Shown: one piece after another, positions 9,549 through 17,729 of the stretch | Position numbering within the stretch: the stretch's first letter is position 1 | How the letters are laid out: every line of letters begins with the position of its first letter | From: Thermotogota bacterium | GTDB lineage: Bacteria; Thermotogota; Thermotogae; Thermotogales; DSM-5069 | NCBI GenBank assembly: GCA_029551145.1 | Contig: JAKPGA010000034.1 | Span: forward strand, 62,001 to 126,000 | Direction: 5' to 3' | DNA length: 64,000 nt | Translations under genes and position numbers: made by a program | The notes under the pieces: model-generated | Seen by the model: only the letters and a program-made list of their open reading frames with translations | Database searches by the model: none | Told to the model about the DNA's origin: nothing

Positions 9549-10430
9549 TTATTTTATCACTCCAACATGCAAACCTTCGGAAGAGAAACCCGCGCTGATG
9601 TAAAGTTGCCACATCCTCACCAGAATGGATAGATCGAAGTACTCAGAGCTTATCAAGAATTGTACACCAAAATCGGGTATTTTCCGAAAGCAAATTCCTG
9701 CGGTGAAATATGAGTTCTTCTCACCAATTATTAACGAAAAAGAATGGCTGAGATTGGTGTAGGCAAGCAGAGAATGAGATATTCCACTGTAAGATAAATC
9801 AAGTCCAGCTACGAAATCAATTATTCCAAATGCAGAAAGGTATAAATCTGAACCCACAGACAAACTCTCACCGAGCCTGACATATGGCTGGATGTACAGA
9901 ACATCTCTCAAAGGCATTGTTTTATTCTTTAACCTTTCCGACTCAGCCATGACCTTTGTTGCGTAATTCAGACCACTGGTGCTTGGTCCCATCCTCGCCA
10001 CCCTTGTCGGTCCTTCGTAATAAGCAGAAAGCGCATACTCGGTACTCTTGAAACTGCTTTGTAGAGTATTCAGATAGCGATTTGCTCCATCAACTGACGA
10101 AAAGACATTGAAGGGATTCAAAACACCAAGTTTCTCAGCAGTTGAAGGCATCAACTGCGTTAATCCCATTGCTCCTTTGTCTGATAAAGCATGAATGAAG
10201 AAATTCGATTCAACACTTATTAGACCTTTAAGTGTATCCTTGTTTTCCTTCGGCAGTATCCACTCAACAGGAACAGATCTGTAAAGAAAAGGTTGAAACA
10301 TAGACAATTTGAACTGGTTGTTGTACAATTCTATGGAAAAGTGGGTCGTCGGGTCTGTAAGGAAGAACATGGGATCTGCGAAGGCTGTACATGAAAGGAT
10401 TGCCAAAATCAACAAGATAGCCTTCCGCAA
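9549..10430 (-). CDS. Periplasmic lytic transglycosylase (SLT domain)
   Basis: A secreted protein with a signal peptide (RKAILLILAILSCTAFA) and a lysozyme-like SLT domain. The catalytic Glu is expected in ISVESNF (about residue 74), followed by the family motif GAMGLTQLMPSTA and YALSAYYEGP. Such enzymes cut peptidoglycan glycan strands to 1,6-anhydromuropeptides. The C-terminal 120 residues form beta strands of unknown role. A long upstream frame exists, but the TTG at 10430 has AAGGGGTGAT in front and places the signal peptide at the N-terminus; an ATG at 10448 is the alternative. Being directly ahead of fliF, it may open the wall for the flagellar rod. Confidence 0.8.
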   Translation of the reverse strand: MRKAILLILAILSCTAFADPMFFLTDPTTHFSIELYNNQFKLSMFQPFLYRSVPVEWILPKENKDTLKGLISVESNFFIHALSDKGAMGLTQLMPSTAEKLGVLNPFNVFSSVDGANRYLNTLQSSFKSTEYALSAYYEGPTRVARMGPSTSGLNYATKVMAESERLKNKTMPLRDVLYIQPYVRLGESLSVGSDLYLSAFGIIDFVAGLDLSYSGISHSLLAYTNLSHSFSLIIGEKNSYFTAGICFRKIPDFGVQFLISSEYFDLSILVRMWQLYISAGFSSEGLHVGVIK

Positions 10431-10446
10431 CCGATCACCCCTTACC

Positions 10447-10452
10447 ATTATA
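10447..10452 (-). promoter_or_regulatory. -10-like TATAAT ahead of the transglycosylase/flagellar operon
   Basis: The minus strand reads TATAAT in the 41-base divergent gap, with a start site expected about 10 bases before the TTG start codon, giving a very short leader. No clear -35 box stands 16-18 bases upstream. The assignment is tentative. Confidence 0.3.
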
Positions 10453-10471
10453 GAAGATTTGAGGTGGTTTT

Positions 10472-11014
10472 TTGAACTGGGTAATTGAGGTCGAGAAAGT
10501 TTTCGAAGAACGTAGAGTGATAATGGAAGGCATATACGAAGCAAAAACAATTGAGTTGCCGGGTGTGGAATGCAGGGTCCTTGAGCCAATACGAGTCAAG
10601 ATAGTGGTTGCCTTGGCAAAGGACGGCATCGCTGTTGGAGGCTACGTCAAAACAGTTCTGGAGCATCCATGCGATAGATGTTTGAAACCAGTTCAATTGC
10701 AAATCCATGGCACCATTGAAGCACTTTATAAGCACATAAGTGAAGCCCCCAAGGAAAAAGAAGAAGAGTTACAATCTTTGAGAAACGTGCTATACTACTC
10801 ATCGGATAAGATAGACTTATCGGATAGGATAATAGAAGCCATAATCGTTGATGTTCCCATGAGGGTGCTTTGCAAACCAGACTGTAAAGGTCTATGTCCG
10901 CACTGCGGTGCGGATTTGAATGAAGATCCAAATCATTCTTGCAGAGAGTACAAGATCGATCCAAGATTGAGTAAATTGCTGTTACTGAGCAAGAAAGCAA
11001 GCAAGGAGGGTTAG
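10472..11014 (+). CDS. DUF177 (YceD-like) protein with zinc-type cysteine pairs
   Basis: A 180-residue DUF177 protein, a family required for normal 23S rRNA accumulation and almost always encoded just before rpmF, as here. It has a first CxxC in HPCDRCLKP (about residue 70) and a C-terminal cluster CKGLCPHCGADL ending in a fourth Cys, likely to bind zinc. The start is a TTG at 10472 preceded by GAGGTGG. It is the first gene of the plus-strand run DUF177-rpmF-plsX-glmS-rsfS, with only 3 bases between its stop and the rpmF start. Confidence 0.88.
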   Translation: MNWVIEVEKVFEERRVIMEGIYEAKTIELPGVECRVLEPIRVKIVVALAKDGIAVGGYVKTVLEHPCDRCLKPVQLQIHGTIEALYKHISEAPKEKEEELQSLRNVLYYSSDKIDLSDRIIEAIIVDVPMRVLCKPDCKGLCPHCGADLNEDPNHSCREYKIDPRLSKLLLLSKKASKEG

Positions 11015-11017
11015 TAG

Positions 11018-11200
11018 ATGGCAGTTCCAAAATATAAGCGAACAAGGTCAAGAACTCATGCCAAGCGCGCGAAAATCTACAGAGCTATCAGCGTACCTGT
11101 TAGCAAGTGCCCAAACTGCGGCCAGCCGAAGTTACCGCACAGAGTTTGCTTGCACTGCGGATACTACAATGGTAGACAAGTTCTGGAAATAGCTGAGTGA
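11018..11200 (+). CDS. rpmF: 50S ribosomal protein L32
   Basis: A 60-residue L32 with the conserved start AVPKYKRTRSRTHAKRA and the zinc-ribbon cysteines CPNCGQPKLPHRVCLHCG. It is a structural protein of the large subunit. A good AGGAGGG site precedes the ATG. Linkage to DUF177 and plsX is the widespread bacterial arrangement that ties ribosome and membrane lipid synthesis. Confidence 0.98.
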   Translation: MAVPKYKRTRSRTHAKRAKIYRAISVPVSKCPNCGQPKLPHRVCLHCGYYNGRQVLEIAE

Positions 11201-11204
11201 GGCA

Positions 11205-12191
11205 ATGGTACGTGTCGCACTTGATGTAATGGGAGGAGACAAGGCACCCACCGAAATCTTGGAGGGTGCCAGATTGTCTTCTTCAGTGGATACAAAGATT
11301 TTGCTGATAGGGACAAAACAAGCCCTTGCTGAGATAGACGGTTTCGAAAAAGTAGAAGTTGAAGATTATCTACCAATGGATGTAAAGCCCACGGAAGTCC
11401 TTCGAAGGAAAAACTCCTCGATGTATGTTGGTCTCAAGTTGTTAAAAGAAAAAAAAGTTGAAGTCTTTGTCAGTGCGGGTAATACTGGAGCACTTCTCGC
11501 AGGAGCTACCTTCATACTTGGTAGAATTGAAAATGTTGAAAGACCCGCATTGGGTATACCAGTTCCCTCCACTAATGGCTTCACAATCTTGATTGACGCT
11601 GGCGCAAATGCGCACGTTAGAGCTGAACATCTTGTGGACTTTGCGATAATGGGTTTGTCGTATGCAAGGGTTCTTGGACGCGAAAAACCCAAGGTTGGAT
11701 TGTTAAATGTTGGTGAAGAAGAGACAAAAGGGGACGAAGTGACAAGACAAGCATACTCTCTTCTGAAAGAAGGTCTCTCGGACTACTTTGTGGGGAATGT
11801 CGAAGGACACGACATAAACACCGGCAGAGTAGATGTGGTTGTTACAGATGGTTTCTCTGGAAACATCGCCATGAAAACCATGGAAGGAACGGCAAAGATG
11901 ATCTTGCAGACATTGAAATCCAAGGTCGATGAAGCCGGTTTTTTCCAGAAGTTTGGAGCGTTGCTGATGAAGAAAGTTTTTGCTGAACTGAAAAAAACTC
12001 TTGATCCACGTACATATGGTGGGGGATTTGTTCTTGGTGTTAATGAATTGGTGGTAAAAGCCCACGGTTCTTCAGATAGCTTTGCAATATGCAATGCCAT
12101 CAAAGTTGCTTGCCAAGGTGTGAAGATGAAGATAGTAGATGGGATAAGGAGTGAGATAAAACGTGTGCGGGATAGTGGGGCTCACAGGTGA
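11205..12191 (+). CDS. plsX: Phosphate acyltransferase PlsX
   Basis: A 328-residue PlsX, which converts acyl-ACP to acyl-phosphate, the acyl donor used by PlsY in the first step of phospholipid synthesis. It shows the N-terminal VALDVMGGDKAP signature, SAGNTGALLAGA near residue 89 and DGFSGNIAMKTMEG near 213. It acts at the inner face of the membrane. The gene starts 4 bases after rpmF and its last 29 bases overlap glmS, so translation is coupled. Confidence 0.97.
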   Translation: MVRVALDVMGGDKAPTEILEGARLSSSVDTKILLIGTKQALAEIDGFEKVEVEDYLPMDVKPTEVLRRKNSSMYVGLKLLKEKKVEVFVSAGNTGALLAGATFILGRIENVERPALGIPVPSTNGFTILIDAGANAHVRAEHLVDFAIMGLSYARVLGREKPKVGLLNVGEEETKGDEVTRQAYSLLKEGLSDYFVGNVEGHDINTGRVDVVVTDGFSGNIAMKTMEGTAKMILQTLKSKVDEAGFFQKFGALLMKKVFAELKKTLDPRTYGGGFVLGVNELVVKAHGSSDSFAICNAIKVACQGVKMKIVDGIRSEIKRVRDSGAHR

Positions 12192-13986
12192 GCAACTGAA
12201 GGTCACCGATCTGATCGAAGCCCTTGAAAGACTCGAGTATCGCGGTTATGATTCAGCCGGTGTCGCTTATCTGAAAGACAGTAAGCTGAATATCACAAAA
12301 TCCAGGGGGAAGGTAGAAGTTCTCAAAAACCACCTTGGTGAGAATCTCGACCAGACAATTCAGACAGGAATCGCCCATACACGTTGGGCTACACATGGAG
12401 AACCAAACGATGTCAATGCCCATCCTCATTTTGATTGTTCCTGCAAGATCTCTGTCGTTCACAACGGCATAATAGAGAATTACAGAGCGTTAAAGATCAG
12501 GCTTCAGGAATTGGGACACAAGTTTCTATCGCAAACGGATACCGAGGTCATTCCACATTTGATAGAAGAATACTACAACGGAGACTTACTCGAAGCTGTC
12601 AGAAAGGCTGTTCTGAAACTTGAGGGAAGCTATGCGATAGCAGTAGTCCACGTTGATCATCCTGATATCATTGTTGGAGCCAGAAAAGGAAGTCCATTGG
12701 TTGCTGGCATGAGTGATTCAGTAAAAGCCATCGCGTCCGATGTCACGCCTTTGCTCAAATTCACCAAAGAAGTTATCTTTCTGCAAGACGGTGAACTTAT
12801 AGAGCTCTCGGCAAATGCTCTGAAAATCGTTGGTTTCGATGGTACCACACATAAGTGTCAGCCAGTGACTGTGAACTGGTCTTATGAAGATGCGCAGAAA
12901 TCTGGCTTCAAGCACTTCATGTTGAAGGAGATTTTCGAAGAACCCTCTTGTATAGTTTCAGTTTTAACGGGTAGAATCAAAAATGACAGAATCGTGCTTG
13001 AGGAACTCGAGCCATTTGAAAAGATGCTGATAGATTCCAAAACGATCAAAGTGGTTGCGTGTGGGACGAGTTATCATGCTGCGCTTGTGTTTAAGTATCT
13101 CTTGGAAAACACAACTCCCATCACCGTGGATGTTGATGTCTCCTCTGAGTTTCGTTATAAACGACCACATTTGAAACCTGATTCAATAGTTGTAGCCGTT
13201 TCGCAGTCCGGTGAAACGGCGGACACCCTTGAGTCCGTAAGGCTCGCCAAAAGATGTGGAGCAAAGATCGTGGCTGTAACAAATGTTGTTGGCTCGACGC
13301 TAACTCGAGAATCGGATTGTGTACTGTACCTCAATGCAGGACCAGAGATAGGTGTTGCAGCCACAAAGTCATATGTTGCACAGCTTGTTATGCTGTACCT
13401 GTTGGCGTTCAAAATAGGCCAGTTAGTAAATGATTTTGTTCCGCAGTCTTCGCAATTGATCGACAAACTGATGAGAATTCCGGAGATCTTCGAAAATTCG
13501 CTGAAATCATCTGACAAAATCCGTGAGTTGGCGACAAAATACAAAGAATACAAACACTTTATGTACATTGGCAGAGGTTATGGTTACCCTACAGCCCTCG
13601 AGGGGGCATTGAAATTGAAAGAGATCAGCTATATTCATGCCACGGGGTATCCGGCGGGCGAGTTAAAGCACGGCCCTATTGCGATGCTTGGACCGGAATT
13701 TCCTGTCTTTGCGATCGCTCCGAATGATTCTTTGTTTTCGAAGATGAAGAGCAACATAATTGAATGTAGATCCAGAAATGCTAAGATTCTCGCTTTGACA
13801 AACCATGACAATCAAGAAGTAACAGAACTGGCAGACGATATTGTCTTTGTGAACAACAGCGAGGAGGAACTCTATCCACTTTTAATGACACCAATCATTC
13901 AGTTGTTCGCCTATTTTGTTGCCGATGAGTTAGGACTTGATCCTGACAAACCGAGAAATCTCGCAAAGAGCGTGACGGTGGAGTGA
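12163..13986 (+). CDS. glmS: Glutamine--fructose-6-phosphate aminotransferase GlmS
   Basis: A 607-residue GlmS that makes glucosamine 6-phosphate, the entry point to peptidoglycan and aminosugar synthesis. The GTG start is followed at once by Cys2 (CGIVGLTG), the N-terminal nucleophile of the glutaminase domain after Met removal. Two SIS isomerase domains follow (SQSGETADTLE near 350, GYPAGELKHGP near 500), and the C-terminus has the expected KSVTVE tail. The start lies inside the end of plsX. No glmS ribozyme can exist here, because the upstream sequence is plsX coding. Confidence 0.97.
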   Translation: MCGIVGLTGEQLKVTDLIEALERLEYRGYDSAGVAYLKDSKLNITKSRGKVEVLKNHLGENLDQTIQTGIAHTRWATHGEPNDVNAHPHFDCSCKISVVHNGIIENYRALKIRLQELGHKFLSQTDTEVIPHLIEEYYNGDLLEAVRKAVLKLEGSYAIAVVHVDHPDIIVGARKGSPLVAGMSDSVKAIASDVTPLLKFTKEVIFLQDGELIELSANALKIVGFDGTTHKCQPVTVNWSYEDAQKSGFKHFMLKEIFEEPSCIVSVLTGRIKNDRIVLEELEPFEKMLIDSKTIKVVACGTSYHAALVFKYLLENTTPITVDVDVSSEFRYKRPHLKPDSIVVAVSQSGETADTLESVRLAKRCGAKIVAVTNVVGSTLTRESDCVLYLNAGPEIGVAATKSYVAQLVMLYLLAFKIGQLVNDFVPQSSQLIDKLMRIPEIFENSLKSSDKIRELATKYKEYKHFMYIGRGYGYPTALEGALKLKEISYIHATGYPAGELKHGPIAMLGPEFPVFAIAPNDSLFSKMKSNIIECRSRNAKILALTNHDNQEVTELADDIVFVNNSEEELYPLLMTPIIQLFAYFVADELGLDPDKPRNLAKSVTVE

Positions 13987-13990
13987 TAAT

Positions 13991-14317
13991 GTGGATATAC
14001 TCAGAAGATTGATTCAGTTGATGCATGAGAAAGAGGCAATCGAACCTATAGTACTTGATATGACGAAGACACCATTGCCAACAGAGTACTTTGTAATAGC
14101 AACGGCCAATTCTCAGACGCACATGGGTACTTTGAGGGATGCGGTTGTGGAATTTTTCCTCAGCAATTCTCATCCACTGATCTATTTCGACAAAGGCACA
14201 GGATACGATTGGTTACTCATAGATGCCGGAGATATAGTGGTCCACATTTTCACTTCGCATGCAAGAGAGTTCTACGATCTGGAAGGTCTTTGGAGCGACG
14301 CAGCCAGGCTTGATTAA
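13991..14317 (+). CDS. rsfS: Ribosomal silencing factor RsfS
   Basis: A 108-residue RsfS/Iojap protein that binds L14 and stops subunit joining when nutrients are short. Family features are VLDMTKTPLPTEYFVIATANS near residues 23-43 and the C-terminal GDIVVHIFTSHAREFYDLEGLW. The start is GTG 13991, four bases after glmS, and it closes the housekeeping run. The stop overlaps the end of the convergent aldolase gene by four bases. Confidence 0.95.
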   Translation: MDILRRLIQLMHEKEAIEPIVLDMTKTPLPTEYFVIATANSQTHMGTLRDAVVEFFLSNSHPLIYFDKGTGYDWLLIDAGDIVVHIFTSHAREFYDLEGLWSDAARLD

Positions 14318-15243
14318 GCCTGGCCACTGCATCCAAGAACCTCTCTCATTTTGTGCTTGACAAGTTCTTTGATTGCATCTCTTGCTGGTCCCAAGTATTT
14401 TCTTGGGTCGAACTCGTCAGGATGAACCGCAAATATCTCTCTTATTGTAGCTGTCATAGCCAACCTTAGATCGGTGTCAATGTTGACTTTGCATATCCCC
14501 ATAGTCGTTGCTTTGCGTATCATTTGTTCCGGTACACCCTGCGCTCCTGAAAGTTTTCCACCGTATTTGTTGGCTTTTTCAACCAGATCTTGCAGAACAC
14601 TCGATGCACCGTGCAGCACAAGCGGAAAACCAGGGAGTCTTTTTGCTATTTGTGAAAGTCTATCAAAATCAAGTTTTGGCTCACCTTTGAATTTGTATGC
14701 TCCGTGGCTTGTGCCTATTGCAATTGCAAGTGAGTCCACTCCTGTCCTCTCAACAAATTCAACGGCTTTATCTGGATCTGTGTAACTCGCTTCTTTTTCA
14801 CTTACAACCACATGCTCTTCAATACCAACAAGCCTTCCCAATTCACCTTCCACGACTACGCCACGAGGATGTGCGTAATCAACCACCTGCTTTGTCAACT
14901 TTACATTCTCCTCGAATGGCAAGTGCGATCCATCGATCATAACAGAAGTAAAACCAGCATCAATGACAGCCTTGCACAATTCGAAGGAATCGCCATGATC
15001 CAGATGAACACAAATCGGGATTTCTGGTGCATCTTGAACAGCTGCCTCAATCAGCTTCATCAGATAGACCTGCTTTGCGTACTTGCGCGCGCCTGCCGAT
15101 ATCTGAAGAATCAGCGGTGATTTTTCCTCTTTTGCAGCTTCGATAACCCCTTGAAGTATCTCCATGTTGTTCACATTGAAAGCACCTATAGCATATTTTC
15201 CATAGGCCTTTTTGAACATTTCCTTGCTGCTAACAAGTGGCAT
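14314..15243 (-). CDS. fba: Class II fructose-1,6-bisphosphate aldolase
   Basis: A 309-residue zinc-dependent aldolase of glycolysis and gluconeogenesis that splits fructose 1,6-bisphosphate into the two triose phosphates. Visible class II signatures are YAIGAFNVNNMEI near the start, the metal/catalytic stretch CVHLDHGDSFELC, GSHLPFEENVKLT, TSHGAYKFKGEP and PLVLHGASSV. The start is ATG 15243 with GGGAGGTCTTAAG in front; the open frame further upstream only runs into the tRNA. The coding region begins 28 bases after the end of tRNA-Ser on the same strand. Confidence 0.96.
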   Translation of the reverse strand: MPLVSSKEMFKKAYGKYAIGAFNVNNMEILQGVIEAAKEEKSPLILQISAGARKYAKQVYLMKLIEAAVQDAPEIPICVHLDHGDSFELCKAVIDAGFTSVMIDGSHLPFEENVKLTKQVVDYAHPRGVVVEGELGRLVGIEEHVVVSEKEASYTDPDKAVEFVERTGVDSLAIAIGTSHGAYKFKGEPKLDFDRLSQIAKRLPGFPLVLHGASSVLQDLVEKANKYGGKLSGAQGVPEQMIRKATTMGICKVNIDTDLRLAMTATIREIFAVHPDEFDPRKYLGPARDAIKELVKHKMREVLGCSGQA

Positions 15244-15271
15244 CTTAAGACCTCCCATGGTAGGATTGATG

Positions 15272-15361
15272 TGGCGGAGGCGGTGGGACTCGAACCCACA
15301 AGGTGGCTTCACCACCACCGATTTTCAAGACCGGCTCCTTAGCCAATTCGGACACGCCTCC
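15272..15361 (-). tRNA. tRNA-Ser (anticodon TGA)
   Basis: Read on the minus strand this folds as a 90-base class II tRNA. The acceptor stem pairs GGAGGCG with CGCCTCC, the anticodon stem CCGGT/ATCGG holds loop CTTGAAA (anticodon TGA), the extra arm is long (GTGG...CCAC), and the T stem GTGGG/CCCAC holds TTCGAGT. The 3' CCA is encoded. The long variable arm and anticodon agree on serine. Confidence 0.97.
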
Positions 15362-15369
15362 AGAGATAT

Positions 15370-15397
15370 ATTATACCTGAGTGAAAATCTTTTGCAA
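15370..15397 (-). promoter_or_regulatory. Promoter of tRNA-Ser
   Basis: The minus strand has TTGCAA (15392-15397), a 16-base spacer and TATAAT (15370-15375), placing transcription start next to the tRNA 5' end at 15361. The promoter probably serves the aldolase gene as well, since only 28 bases separate tRNA and fba. Confidence 0.7.
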
Positions 15398-15425
15398 GTT
15401 GCATGTTGAGGAAAGGGGTTAGAGA

Positions 15426-16622
15426 TTGAGGATAGCTATTCTCAACCATTACGCGAGTTTACCTGAAATTGGGAGTTCAGAGACCAGACATTTTGAACTC
15501 GCAAAAAGGTTTGTAAGTGACGGGCACAGTGTACACATATATGTGGGAGATTTTTCGCACCTCAACAGCAAACGATGGAGTGAGAGCTACAATGTGCACT
15601 TCGAAGTTGAAGGAGTCGAATTCTTTGTCATAAAAACAAGAAAATACTCTGCCAATTCCTTGGCAAGATTTCTTTCTTGCTATGATTATCTCAAAAACGG
15701 TAGAACGACCATCTTACACAACGATTACGATGTCGTCATATCTTCCTCTCCTCACCCTTTCGCCTGGAGTCTTGGTTGGTATTACTGTAAGAAAAAGAAG
15801 GGGAAGTTTGTAATAGAGATAAGAGATACATGGCCTGACGATCTTGTTTCTCTTGGAATGATGAGTTATGCACATCCTGTCGCAAAATTCTTCACATATA
15901 TGTGCAAGAAATATTATCCAAAATCATCTGCCATAATCAGTCTTGTACCAGATCTATCAACCCATTTCAAGCGACTTGGTTTCCAGCACATGAACTGTAT
16001 ATACATTCCCAACGGCGTTGATCTTGAAATGTTCACCGATTCTAAGCCTTGTGGGAAGGTCGATGAGATCTTTTCAAGAACACCTCAGAAGGTGAGAATT
16101 ATCTATGCAGGTTCCATTGTCCCACACAACGGTATAAGGGAATTCATCGAACTAATCAACCAAATCGACGAACACTTGCTTAGACACTTTGCTTTTCTGT
16201 TCATAGGGCCGTCACATAAGGAATACCTGTCACAGGTGAAGGCGATAGCGAAAGACAATGTCTTTTTCTTTGACTCTGTGCCCAAGGATTGTGTACCCTA
16301 CCTGTTTTCAAAGAGCGATGTACTGTTGTTCACACTCTCTCAGACTCAGATGACAAATCCTGCTGTGAGTTCTTACAAAGTGCTTGATTACATGGCATCC
16401 GGCAAACCTATACTGAGTGTTGACATCGATGGATTATTGCTCAAATTGACAAATGGTGCACTGTTCTACAAAAACAATGACCACAAAAGCCTTGAAAAGG
16501 CCCTTAAGCAGATTTTGAATCAAGATCTGTCAGATTTAGGCAAGAAAAACGTTGAATATATCAAAAAAGAGAGGACTTGGGAGATAATCTATCAGAAAAT
16601 GAAAAAAACCGTCCTCTCTTGA
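15426..16622 (+). CDS. Glycosyltransferase family 4 protein
   Basis: A 398-residue GT-B glycosyltransferase resembling WbuB-type enzymes of surface polysaccharide synthesis. The N-terminal half has MRIAILNHYASLPEIGSSE and the acceptor-side stretch EIRDTWPDDLVSLG; the C-terminal nucleotide-sugar domain has IPNGVDLEMF, IIYAGSIVPHNG and YMASGKPILSVD. The donor sugar is unknown. The start TTG 15426 follows GAAAGGGG. It stands alone between the tRNA promoter and a convergent kinase, with no polysaccharide cluster around it. Confidence 0.82.
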   Translation: MRIAILNHYASLPEIGSSETRHFELAKRFVSDGHSVHIYVGDFSHLNSKRWSESYNVHFEVEGVEFFVIKTRKYSANSLARFLSCYDYLKNGRTTILHNDYDVVISSSPHPFAWSLGWYYCKKKKGKFVIEIRDTWPDDLVSLGMMSYAHPVAKFFTYMCKKYYPKSSAIISLVPDLSTHFKRLGFQHMNCIYIPNGVDLEMFTDSKPCGKVDEIFSRTPQKVRIIYAGSIVPHNGIREFIELINQIDEHLLRHFAFLFIGPSHKEYLSQVKAIAKDNVFFFDSVPKDCVPYLFSKSDVLLFTLSQTQMTNPAVSSYKVLDYMASGKPILSVDIDGLLLKLTNGALFYKNNDHKSLEKALKQILNQDLSDLGKKNVEYIKKERTWEIIYQKMKKTVLS

Positions 16623-16634
16623 ATGTCTAAATAG

Positions 16635-17729
16635 TCACCATGGCACAGAGATCTTCCCAAGAAGAGCAGGTCTTTTTGCACCGGTGACAGAAGGGATGTT
16701 TGTCGGCATCCCGTTGAGAAACTCATTGGCAAGAAAAGCCATTGAAATGGCCTCCCTTGCTTTTGCAAAGGTTCTTTCTGGCACAAGTACCTTATAGCCA
16801 AAAGATCTCAAATCGTGTATAAGAGTATTGTTGAAAGCCCCTCCACCGAATGTGTAGATTTTTTCGACCTTTGGAAGATATCGTCGTATATTCTCGTGTA
16901 TGCAAAACGCCGTGAAATAAGTGAGTGTTCTGAGAGTGTCGTAGTCTTTGGCTGGAAGTCCCAATAGAAACTCTCTGTTGTACCACTCCCTACCCGTGGT
17001 TTTCGGAGGAATTCTGTTCAGATAATCTTCATCCCTTTGGATTAGTTCTGTGAGAATCTGCTGGTTTATTTTTCCTCTGCTTGCCAGAGCGCCATCCTTA
17101 TCGTACTCAAGACCGAAGTTCTCTTTCACATATAGATCAATTAGACAATTTCCTGGGCCAGTATCGAAAGCCAAAACGATATCATTCGCATAGGTTACAT
17201 TAGCTATGCCTCCTATGTTCAAAACGATTGTATGCGGTTTTCTGAAGAATGCCCAATCGAAGTATGAGGTAATAGGCGCACCTTCACCACCCAGTGCCAC
17301 GTCCTTTGTTCTGAAGGAGTGAATCACCGGTACTCCCAGTTCAACTGCTAATACATCTGCCTCTCCTATCTGTAGGGTAGCTCCTTGATGTGGCATGTGG
17401 TATACTGTCTGACCATGATATCCAACCACATCGGCCTTCATATTTAGATTTTTCAACATTATTGCATGCACTCGAGCTATCTCAAAATTCATTGATGTGA
17501 CATCTTTGACAGATGATACATTAGGATCGTACGTTCTTAGTATGCGGTTCTTGAAATCTTCTGGGTAATCTAAGCTTCTGAAATCAACTAACTTGAAACT
17601 GGTCTGGCGACCTGAACCCGTGAAGGTGACAAGTGCTACATCCAAGCCATCAGCGCTTGTCCCGGACATCACTCCCATCACAGTTCTCTGTTTCTTATTA
17701 ATCAGTTCTAAAAAAGTGTCCCAGTGCAT
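16635..17729 (-). CDS. anmK: Anhydro-N-acetylmuramic acid kinase
   Basis: A 364-residue AnmK, which hydrolyses the 1,6-anhydro ring of anhMurNAc and phosphorylates it to MurNAc 6-phosphate during cell-wall recycling. Diagnostic motifs are GVMSGTSADGLDVALV near the start, YHGQTVYHMPHQGATLQIG, LNIGGIANVTY and AFDTGPGNCLID. ATG 17729 is chosen for its GGAGGGATAGA site; the open frame upstream is shadow of the neighbour. It overlaps the end of the serine hydrolase gene by 22 bases, so the two are coupled. It is the last gene of the peptide-transporter operon. Confidence 0.95.
   Translation of the reverse strand: MHWDTFLELINKKQRTVMGVMSGTSADGLDVALVTFTGSGRQTSFKLVDFRSLDYPEDFKNRILRTYDPNVSSVKDVTSMNFEIARVHAIMLKNLNMKADVVGYHGQTVYHMPHQGATLQIGEADVLAVELGVPVIHSFRTKDVALGGEGAPITSYFDWAFFRKPHTIVLNIGGIANVTYANDIVLAFDTGPGNCLIDLYVKENFGLEYDKDGALASRGKINQQILTELIQRDEDYLNRIPPKTTGREWYNREFLLGLPAKDYDTLRTLTYFTAFCIHENIRRYLPKVEKIYTFGGGAFNNTLIHDLRSFGYKVLVPERTFAKAREAISMAFLANEFLNGMPTNIPSVTGAKRPALLGKISVPW

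Noticed and set aside
12100-12162. glmS riboswitch ribozyme upstream of glmS
   Set aside because: The sequence upstream is plsX coding with no ribozyme core; the genes overlap.
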